Source: Lachnospiraceae bacterium (GTDB taxonomy: Bacteria > Bacillota > Clostridia > Lachnospirales > Lachnospiraceae). Taken from it: a stretch of 55,562 nucleotides of DNA. The notes under the pieces are model-generated. The model was not told the DNA's origin, did not search any database, and was given only the letters and a program-made list of their open reading frames with translations. The DNA lies in assembly GCA_017526745.1 (NCBI GenBank), contig JAFXQX010000006.1:1-55562 (forward strand). Reading direction: 5' to 3'. Of this stretch, positions 50,016-55,562 are shown in pieces (within the stretch, counting starts at the first letter, position 1; every line of letters starts with the position of its first letter). Both the position numbers and the translations under genes were made by a program.

Positions 50016-50987
50016 ATGAGAGACACAAAAATGATCAGCGGTAAGATTCTTGCCGGACTTGTTACCCTTGCGGCAGCAGCATTCGTAGTTGTTGTTCCCG
50101 TAAAGGCAGATGCACTTTCAGAGGCCCAGAGTGGTTATGAAAGAGGACTTGCTTATCTTAAGTCCGTTAACCCTTCACTGGTTCCCCAGGCAGAAGCTGA
50201 TTTCGCAAAAGAGGTTGCATGGCTTACAGGAATCCAGGCATCTACACAGGCAGCTGCAGCAGCAAGAGATGCTTATTATGAGCAGATCCGTCAGCAGACA
50301 ATCCAGGCTGCTATAGCTCAGGATGCATATGTACAGGCTGATTTCCAGAGAGGCGTTGATTATCTTACATCTATCGAGAAGTCTACAGCAGCAGCTGCAG
50401 CAGCAAGAGATGCTCAGGCAGTTGACGGACTTGAGAAGGGTAAGGCTTATCTTGCATGGATCGACGAGCAGACAGCTAAGGCTGCAGCAGCAAGAGACGC
50501 TCAGGCTAAGGATGGCCTTGAGAAGGGTGCTGCTTATCTTAACTGGATCAACGAGAGAACAGTAGCAGCTCAGAACGCTAGAAACGCAGCTATCGCAGCA
50601 GCTCAGGAAAAAGAGATCGCATACCTCAACGCAGTTAATCCTTCACTCATCCCCGCAATCCAGGGCGACCTTGACAACGAGATGAAGTGGATGGCAGCTA
50701 TCGATGCAAGAACGATCGCATCAGCAGCAGCAAGAGATGCTCAGGCAGCTGCAGGCGCACAGGGTGGTCTTGCATACCTTAACTGGATCAACGAGAGAAC
50801 AGTAGCAGCTCAGCAGGCTAGAAACGCTCAGGCAGCTGCAGGTGCTGAAGGTGGTCTTAAGTATCTTAACTGGATCAACGAGAGAACAGTAGCAGCTTGG
50901 GCAGCAACAAAGGCTCAGGGCGCTGCAGGATTTAACGGCGGATATGCTTATCTCCAGTGGATCCACAGCTCTATCGGAGCTCCGTAA
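50016..50987 (+). CDS. Secreted alpha-helical protein with 29-residue repeats
   Basis: 323 residues, family not recognised. Signal peptide 1 to about 31-33 (ILAGLVTLAAAAFVVVVPVKADA). The rest is Ala-rich and built from about ten units keyed on Y-L-x-W-I: aromatic-Leu pairs at 116, 145, 174, 203, then 225, 254, 283 and 312, that is steps of 29 residues with one 22-residue step. A 22-residue step also separates 47 and 69. The 22-steps both follow a VNPSL-x-P motif, so the protein seems to be two tandem super-modules. AAARDAQA and YLNWINERTVAA recur. No Cys, TM or sorting motif. Ala codons are almost only GCA/GCT, a sign of strong expression. Confidence 0.85.
   Translation: MRDTKMISGKILAGLVTLAAAAFVVVVPVKADALSEAQSGYERGLAYLKSVNPSLVPQAEADFAKEVAWLTGIQASTQAAAAARDAYYEQIRQQTIQAAIAQDAYVQADFQRGVDYLTSIEKSTAAAAAARDAQAVDGLEKGKAYLAWIDEQTAKAAAARDAQAKDGLEKGAAYLNWINERTVAAQNARNAAIAAAQEKEIAYLNAVNPSLIPAIQGDLDNEMKWMAAIDARTIASAAARDAQAAAGAQGGLAYLNWINERTVAAQQARNAQAAAGAEGGLKYLNWINERTVAAWAATKAQGAAGFNGGYAYLQWIHSSIGAP
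50519..50980 (+). repeat. Internal 87-nt coding repeats
   Basis: The segment coding YLNWINERTVAA occurs almost base for base near 50532, 50772 and 50859, the last two exactly 87 nt apart. This near identity at DNA level suggests recent duplication or gene conversion within the gene. Confidence 0.75.
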
Positions 50988-51029
50988 GGAATGATTTTCA
51001 GGTTATTCGTAAGAAAATGATAATAATGA

Positions 51030-51063
51030 CGGGAAGGTCTCTGAGGACCTTCCCGCATTTTAA
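51030..51063 (+). terminator. Terminator after the repeat protein gene
   Basis: CGGGAAGGTC and GACCTTCCCG form a stem (51030-51055), followed by CATTTTAAA. A modest T-run, but a strong stem. Confidence 0.7.
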
Positions 51064-51103
51064 ATCTTTAGTGTACTTTGACAATCTTATAAGGAGGTAA
51101 ACC

Positions 51104-52660
51104 GTGCAAACAGCTCTAGTTGCAGCCGGTGTAGCTCTTGTTGTCGCAGTTATCGTGTTTTTCGTGGCCTATAAGGTTGGATACAATGCCCGAAGCAAAG
51201 CAGACGAAGGCAAGATTGGTAATGCCGAACAAAAGGCCCGTGAGATAATCGATGACGCACTTAAAACGGCGGAGACCAAGAAGCGCGAGAGTCTTCTCGA
51301 GATCAAGGAAGAGTCGATCAAGACCAAGAATGAACTCGAAAAGGAGACCAAGGAGCGCAGGGCAGAGCTTTCAAGAAACGAGAGAAGACTTCAGCAGAAG
51401 GAAGAAAACGTTGACAAGAAGCTTGAGCAGATAGAACGCCGCGAACAGTCACTTGCATCAAGAGAAGATTCACTGGCGAAGAAAAAAGAAGAGATCAACA
51501 AGCTAAACGAGCAAAGAGTACGGGAACTTGAACGGATTTCAGGTTTAACCTCTGAACAGGCAAAAGAATATCTGTTAAAAGTCGTAGAAGAAGAAGTAAA
51601 GCACGAGACCGCAGTCATGATCAAGGAAATGGACATGCGGGTCAAGGAAGAAGCCGGTAAGAAGGCAAGGGAATATGTGGTCGGAGCCATCCAGAGATGT
51701 GCGGTTGACCATGTTGCAGAGTCAACGATCTCTGTTGTACAGCTTCCTAGCGATGAGATGAAGGGCCGCATCATCGGCCGTGAGGGAAGAAATATCAGAA
51801 CCCTCGAGACGCTTACGGGCGTTGATCTTATCGTGGATGATACACCGGAAGCAGTTGTTCTTTCCGGATTCGATCCCATCAGAAGAGAGATCGCAAGGAT
51901 CGCTCTTGAAAAGCTCATCGTTGATGGGCGTATCCATCCTTCACGTATTGAAGAGATGGTTGAGAAGGCCGAGAAGGAAGTTGAAAACGGCATTCGTGAG
52001 GCCGGAGAGGCAGCACTTCTTGAGACGGGTGTACACGGCGTGCATCCCGAACTTGTAAGGCTTCTCGGTCGAATGAAGTTCAGGACGAGTTACGGACAGA
52101 ATGCATTAAAGCATTCCATCGAAGTATCGCTCCTGGCAGGGCTCCTCGCACAGGAAGTCGGCGTGGATGTCCGTATGGCAAAGCGTGCAGGACTATTGCA
52201 CGATATAGGAAAAGCAGTCGATCATGAGCAGGAAGGAACACACATCCAGCTCGGTGTTGAACTTTGTAAGAAGTACAAAGAGAACGCGATCGTCATCAAT
52301 TCGGTTGAATCACATCATGGTGATGTAGAACCGCAGTCTCTTATCGCATGCCTCGTCCAGGCGGCTGACGCAATAAGCGCCGCACGTCCGGGAGCAAGAA
52401 GAGAGACACTGGAGACTTATACTAACAGATTACAGCAACTGGAAGAGATAACAAACGGCTTCAAGGGAGTCGATAAATCTTTTGCCATTCAGGCAGGTCG
52501 AGAGATCCGTGTAATGGTTGTTCCCGAACAGGTTAATGATTCTGACATGGTCCTTCTGGCAAGGGATATCAGCAAGCAGATAGAAGCTGAGCTTGAATAC
52601 CCGGGTCAGATCAAGGTAAGTGTCATCAGAGAGAGTCGTGTAACCGACTATGCCAAGTAA
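51104..52660 (+). CDS. rny: Ribonuclease Y
   Basis: 518 residues starting at a GTG preceded by AAGGAGGTAAACC. N-terminal TM ([24 protein letters not shown]), then a long charged coiled coil to about residue 200 ([23 protein letters not shown]). A KH domain follows ([45 protein letters not shown]), then an HD domain ([69 protein letters not shown]). It is the membrane-anchored endonuclease that starts mRNA decay. Flanked by terminators, so a separate transcript. recA-recX and rny are often near each other in clostridia. Confidence 0.97.
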   Translation: MQTALVAAGVALVVAVIVFFVAYKVGYNARSKADEGKIGNAEQKAREIIDDALKTAETKKRESLLEIKEESIKTKNELEKETKERRAELSRNERRLQQKEENVDKKLEQIERREQSLASREDSLAKKKEEINKLNEQRVRELERISGLTSEQAKEYLLKVVEEEVKHETAVMIKEMDMRVKEEAGKKAREYVVGAIQRCAVDHVAESTISVVQLPSDEMKGRIIGREGRNIRTLETLTGVDLIVDDTPEAVVLSGFDPIRREIARIALEKLIVDGRIHPSRIEEMVEKAEKEVENGIREAGEAALLETGVHGVHPELVRLLGRMKFRTSYGQNALKHSIEVSLLAGLLAQEVGVDVRMAKRAGLLHDIGKAVDHEQEGTHIQLGVELCKKYKENAIVINSVESHHGDVEPQSLIACLVQAADAISAARPGARRETLETYTNRLQQLEEITNGFKGVDKSFAIQAGREIRVMVVPEQVNDSDMVLLARDISKQIEAELEYPGQIKVSVIRESRVTDYAK

Positions 52661-52669
52661 TTAACAATT

Positions 52670-52703
52670 AAAAAACTCCGGTCCATGTGACCGGAGTTTT
52701 TTT
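52670..52703. terminator. Bidirectional terminator between rny and the secreted helical protein
   Basis: AAAAAACTCCGGTC and GACCGGAGTTTTTTT form a symmetric stem with a CATGT loop; A-run and T-run flank it, so it can end transcripts from both sides. Confidence 0.9.
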
Positions 52704-52721
52704 GCGATTTAGAATTAAATC

Positions 52722-53201
52722 TTACATGTAAGGAGCAAGTTTTACCTTAGCTGCTTCAAGATAAGCTTCTTTTGCAGCTACATCAGCTGTAGCGGCATCA
52801 ACCTGACCCTGAGCCTTGATGATATCGCCTGTTACAACGTTACCCTGAATGTTCTTGATACCGTTTAACTGGTCGATAGCTCTCTTCTGGTCAGCCTTTG
52901 CATCGTTAACCTTCTGTGTAAGGCAAGCGATGTGGTTCTCTGCACACTCTTTGTTGACTGTGGCGATCTTGTTCTCTACAAGAGCAGTCTGTGCAGCGAT
53001 AACAGCATCCGCATTAGGACCTGCCTGGAACTTTACAAATGTTGAAAGTTCGTTGCGAAGCTTTGCAGTGTTGTTGTTAAGAAGGCTGATAAGGTAATCA
53101 GTGTTCTCTGCTGAGAAGCTTACCTCTCTGGCCATAACGGGCATTGCAAAGATCATTGTGAGGATGGCTGTTACAGCCAAAAGCTTTGTGATTTTTTTCA
53201 T
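52722..53201 (-). CDS. Small secreted coiled-coil protein, unknown function
   Basis: 159 residues, family not recognised. Signal peptide about 1-24 (LLAVTAILTMIFAMPVMA). The mature part is helical: FSAENTDYLISLLNNNTAKLRNELSTFVKF, ALVENKIATVNKECAENHIACLTQKVNDAKADQKRAIDQLNGI, then AQGQVDAATADVAAKEAYLEAAKVKLAPYM, with heptad-like spacing and two Cys 8 residues apart (C82 region). No TM or wall anchor. AACAGGAGGTTAACCAGG precedes the ATG. Codon choice, a good promoter and a 5'-end hairpin suggest high expression. It points toward rny and shares a bidirectional terminator with it. Confidence 0.8.
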   Translation of the reverse strand: MKKITKLLAVTAILTMIFAMPVMAREVSFSAENTDYLISLLNNNTAKLRNELSTFVKFQAGPNADAVIAAQTALVENKIATVNKECAENHIACLTQKVNDAKADQKRAIDQLNGIKNIQGNVVTGDIIKAQGQVDAATADVAAKEAYLEAAKVKLAPYM

Positions 53202-53225
53202 CCTGGTTAACCTCCTGTTTTTACT

Positions 53226-53244
53226 ATGACGATTTTGTCGTCAT
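53226..53244 (-). promoter_or_regulatory. 5'-terminal mRNA hairpin of the coiled-coil protein gene
   Basis: ATGACGA and TCGTCAT flank a TTTTG loop, starting about 3 nt after the predicted start point and ending shortly before the ribosome site. This position is typical of hairpins that protect mRNA 5' ends. Confidence 0.5.
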
Positions 53245-53253
53245 GCGAAAAGT

Positions 53254-53282
53254 ATAATACAATATATAGGGGTCGATTTCAA
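53254..53282 (-). promoter_or_regulatory. Promoter of the coiled-coil protein gene
   Basis: On the minus strand TTGAAA (53277-53282) and TATTAT (53254-53259) are 17 nt apart. The leader would be about 46 nt. Confidence 0.65.
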
Positions 53283-53315
53283 GTCTATTTATGTGTAACT
53301 TCTGACCGGTAAATA

Positions 53316-53324
53316 TGTTAAAAT
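53316..53324 (+). promoter_or_regulatory. Extended -10 directly before the M15 peptidase start
   Basis: TGTTAAAAT fits the extended -10 TGnTATAAT with one mismatch. The normal start distance puts +1 at or next to the A of the ATG at 53331. Confidence 0.5.
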
Positions 53325-53330
53325 AGCACT

Positions 53331-54176
53331 ATGGACAAGCGAAGAATACTAAGAACCGCAATAGTTTCGGCTGTTTTTGCACTTCTGATGGCTGGGTGCA
53401 AAAAAGATGCCAGAAACGATTTTGAACCGGAGAAAAAACCTGCCGGGTCATATCAACTGCCCGGGTCAACATCTGTTTCTGCTCCGGTCATAAGCATAGA
53501 AGATGACCGAGCGGATGAGTCAACAAAAGAGGGTGAGACGGCAGATGATGCGGAGCAGGTCGAGGAGCCGGATGAGCCCGCACCGGCAGATCCGTCAGTA
53601 TCATTCTATGCCGAAACCATACCGGATGAGGTTTTTTTTCGGATGAAGGGTAAAAGTTTCCCGGATACGTGCACAACGAGCCGGGACGACCTTCGGTATC
53701 TGCATCTTCTGTACAAGGATCTTGACGGCGATATCCATGAGGGCGAGATGGTATGCAATGCAGTCATAGCGGACAGTCTTATAGATATATTCAGGCAGCT
53801 TTATGAAAATGATTATCCGATAGAGAAGATGGTACTGATCGATGATTACGACGGTGATGACGATGCGTCGATGGCCGACAACAATACGTCCTGCTTCAAT
53901 TTCCGGGAAGTATCCGGAACCAATAATCTTTCCAAACATGCCTATGGTCTTGCAGTCGATCTGAATCCCCGCTACAATCCGTACATCCACAAGATAAACG
54001 GACAGACTCTCATTGAGCCCGAAAACGGGGCGGATTATGCGGACAGGGCGGGTGATTTTGACTACAAGATCGACGAAGAAGATCTCGCATATAAGCTGTT
54101 TACCGCAGCCGGGTTCACGTGGGGCGGATCGTGGAAGAATTCCAAGGATTACCAGCATTTTCAGTATACCCCGTAG
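53331..54176 (+). CDS. M15-family D,D-carboxypeptidase-like lipoprotein (VanY-like)
   Basis: 281 residues. Lipoprotein signal MDKRRILRTAIVSAVFALLMAGC with Cys 23 as lipobox. An acidic linker of ~70 residues follows (DDRADESTKEGETADDAEQVEEPDEP), then the peptidase domain: zinc ligands in SKHAYGLAVDLNP and DYQHFQ. CNAVIADSLIDIFRQLYENDYPIEKMVLI is typical of M15B/C proteins. It should cut D-Ala-type bonds in peptidoglycan outside the membrane. Stop codons in frame upstream leave only this start; no ribosome site exists, and an extended -10 lies 6 nt before it, so the mRNA is probably leaderless. Confidence 0.85.
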   Translation: MDKRRILRTAIVSAVFALLMAGCKKDARNDFEPEKKPAGSYQLPGSTSVSAPVISIEDDRADESTKEGETADDAEQVEEPDEPAPADPSVSFYAETIPDEVFFRMKGKSFPDTCTTSRDDLRYLHLLYKDLDGDIHEGEMVCNAVIADSLIDIFRQLYENDYPIEKMVLIDDYDGDDDASMADNNTSCFNFREVSGTNNLSKHAYGLAVDLNPRYNPYIHKINGQTLIEPENGADYADRAGDFDYKIDEEDLAYKLFTAAGFTWGGSWKNSKDYQHFQYTP

Positions 54177-54253
54177 CTGCTGTCATGTCTTGATTTGCAA
54201 ATATCCCTTTTTTATGGTAACATTATGTAAACTTAGAACAACGGAGGAGACAC

Positions 54254-54853
54254 ATGAATATAGTATGTCTTGACCTTGAAGGCGTTCTTGTTCCGGAGAT
54301 CTGGATCGCTTTTTCCGAAGAGAGCGGTATCCCGGAACTGTCCAGAACTACAAGGGATGAGCCTGATTATGACAAACTCATGAAATGGAGGATAGGGATC
54401 CTTGCCGAGCACGGACTCGGACTTGATAAGATCCAGGAGACGATCTCGAAGATAGACCCGCTTCCCGGGGCAAAGGATTTTCTCGATAAGCTTCGCTCGA
54501 TAACGCAGGTCATTATCATAAGCGATACGTTCGAACAGTTTGCAACCCCTCTGATGAAGAAGCTCGGATGGCCGACGCTCATGTGCAATTCGCTTGTTGT
54601 GGGCGAGGACGGGATGATCAGGGACTATAAGATGCGCTGCGAGCAGTCGAAGCTTACGACCGTAAAGGCTCTTCAGTCGATGGGATATGATACGATCGCA
54701 TCCGGGGACAGTTTTAACGACCTTGCGATGATAGAAGCAGGAAAGACGGGATTTTTGTTCAGAACGACCGATAAGATCAGGGAGGATCATCCGGATATTG
54801 AGGCATTTGAGGAGTATGACGACCTCCTTGCCGCGATAAAGAAGGCTTTATAG
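54254..54853 (+). CDS. thrH: Phosphoserine phosphatase / homoserine phosphotransferase ThrH
   Basis: 199 residues of the HAD superfamily. Motif I is CLDLEGVLVPEIWIAFSEESGIPEL, where the second Asp of the usual DxD is Glu, a ThrH mark. The cap contains TTRDEPDYDKLMKWRIGIL; motif II is VIIISDTFEQFATPLM, and motif III/IV is ASGDSFNDLAMIEAGKTGFLF. Length matches the family. It dephosphorylates phosphoserine and can transfer phosphate to homoserine, linking serine and threonine synthesis. ACGGAGGAGACAC is the ribosome site. The MBL-fold gene follows within 20 nt. Confidence 0.92.
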   Translation: MNIVCLDLEGVLVPEIWIAFSEESGIPELSRTTRDEPDYDKLMKWRIGILAEHGLGLDKIQETISKIDPLPGAKDFLDKLRSITQVIIISDTFEQFATPLMKKLGWPTLMCNSLVVGEDGMIRDYKMRCEQSKLTTVKALQSMGYDTIASGDSFNDLAMIEAGKTGFLFRTTDKIREDHPDIEAFEEYDDLLAAIKKAL

Positions 54854-54856
54854 CCT

Positions 54857-55504
54857 GTGATCGGGTATGATATGTCAGTTAATATAGCAGTGAACGTACA
54901 AAGCAGTATTCGTATCCGCGGATCGAAGACTTTATATTTTGACCCATGGCAGATCGAGGGCGAGCCACATGACGGCGATTACGTGTTCATAACCCACGAG
55001 CACTACGATCACTTCTCGCCGGAAGATATCATGAAAGCTGCCGCATTTGACGGCTATCTTGTGGTCCCTGAGTCGATGGCGCACCTGACTGCCGGGATAA
55101 CTACCATACCCAGCAGCCATATAGTCACAGTAAGACCCGGGGAAAAGCGTGAGATCGCGCGGCTTATGGTTGAGGTTTATCCCGCGTACAATCAGAACAA
55201 GCCCTTCCACAAAAAGGGAAACGGCTGGGTCGGCTACGTCATCACGCTCGACGCGGACAGATATTATATCGCAGGGGATACCGATGCGATCCCCGAGATC
55301 AGGGATATCAGATGCGATGCGGCATTTCTTCCGATCGGCGGCACCTACACGATGGACGCCTCGTCTGCGGCCGGTCTTGCCAAGCGGATCCACCCGAAGG
55401 TTGTGATCCCCACACATTACGGAAGCATCGTAGGCAGCCCGGTTGACGGTGATTTTTTCCAGGGCCTTCTGCCACGCGATATACGCTGCGAACTTCTGCT
55501 TTAA
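54857..55504 (+). CDS. MBL-fold metal-dependent hydrolase (UlaG-like)
   Basis: 215 residues from a GTG at 54857, four nt after thrH; the ATG at 54872 (MSVNIAVN) is an equally good choice. The metal motif is ITHEHYDHFSPEDI (HxHxDH), with later ligands in YIAGDTDAIPEI and VVIPTHYGSIVGSP. It resembles the short UlaG/YtnP-type beta-lactamase-fold hydrolases, often called by structure only. It is cytosolic and its substrate is unknown, possibly a lactone or phosphoester. A GGGGACGGAG repeat begins 15 nt downstream. Confidence 0.85.
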   Translation: MIGYDMSVNIAVNVQSSIRIRGSKTLYFDPWQIEGEPHDGDYVFITHEHYDHFSPEDIMKAAAFDGYLVVPESMAHLTAGITTIPSSHIVTVRPGEKREIARLMVEVYPAYNQNKPFHKKGNGWVGYVITLDADRYYIAGDTDAIPEIRDIRCDAAFLPIGGTYTMDASSAAGLAKRIHPKVVIPTHYGSIVGSPVDGDFFQGLLPRDIRCELLL

Positions 55505-55518
55505 ACAGAGTGAGCCAG

Positions 55519-55562
55519 GTGAGACAGGGGGACGGAGAGACTGAGACAGGGGGACGGAGGTA
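55519..55562 (+). repeat. GGGGACGGAG repeat, cut by window end
   Basis: Two units of GAGACAGGGGGACGGAG with a CTGAGACAG link. It matches the left arm of the long inverted repeat at 37399-37571. The other arm, if present, lies beyond the window. Confidence 0.85.

Noticed and set aside
50016-50987. Regular repeats considered as a CRISPR array
   Set aside because: The units are 87 nt long, in frame, and encode one continuous protein with a signal peptide; there are no spacers and no cas genes.

Overview
The window looks like a chromosomal segment of a Lachnospiraceae-type Firmicute (Butyrivibrio-like). The evidence is the gene content: a dgt-dnaG-rpoD-trmK run, RNase Y, a class A RNase P RNA, paired pyrB/pyrI, CotH, a YARHG lipoprotein, chemoreceptor and HD-GYP genes, strong GGAGG ribosome sites, and scattered GGGGACGG-type intergenic repeats. 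The assignment is inferred from gene families and context, not from a search. There is no prophage, IS element or CRISPR array. One short decayed stretch lies beside a tRNA-Leu gene.

Layout. 1-3.8 kb: the end of an FAD/NAD oxidoreductase fused to a DUF1667-like domain, a lipase-like hydrolase, a VOC protein, a degenerate receiver protein, and trmL coupled to a small peptide gene with a double-glycine-type leader. 4.0-5.2 kb: tRNA-Leu(CAG) with promoter and terminator, two broken gene relics and a small membrane protein. 5.2-8.4 kb: an esterase and two lipoproteins (HAD phosphatase-like and YARHG). 8.6-13.4 kb: marR plus a two-gene ABC-2 exporter, divergent from a chemoreceptor whose promoter carries two inverted repeats that look like MarR operators. 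13.4-16.7 kb: a VWA lipoprotein, ECF sigma and membrane anti-sigma operon behind an ECF-type promoter. 16.7-18.7 kb: an L,D-transpeptidase divergent from a D,D-carboxypeptidase.

18.8-25.2 kb is the macromolecular synthesis block (dgt, dnaG, rpoD, trmK, uridine-kinase-like protein), followed by rnpB. 25.6-35.3 kb is a tightly packed signalling run: 7TM hybrid kinase, proA, a 1339-residue double-sensor hybrid kinase, and an HD-GYP protein with an unusual C-terminus. 35.4-38.4 kb holds a nitroreductase, pyrB-pyrI, a long almost perfect inverted repeat and an acyltransferase. 38.4-42.4 kb is a PH-domain protein and a folate cluster (folC, HD protein, folP, folBK). 42.4-47.9 kb, on the minus strand, holds an FAD oxidoreductase, a multi-TM GT87-like protein, CotH and a DUF5050-like propeller protein, probably concerned with cell-surface material. 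48.0-49.9 kb is recA-recX with two LexA boxes. 50.0-53.2 kb has rny between two secreted helical proteins with features of strong expression. The end holds an M15 peptidase lipoprotein with no leader, thrH, an MBL-fold hydrolase and half of the GGGGACGGAG repeat.

The best candidates for something undescribed are: the 29-residue-repeat secreted protein and its neighbour around rny; the double-glycine leader peptide coupled to trmL; the double-sensor kinase with a dead internal HisKA beside an HD-GYP protein carrying duplicated beta-type modules; and the start-codon hairpin of cotH.
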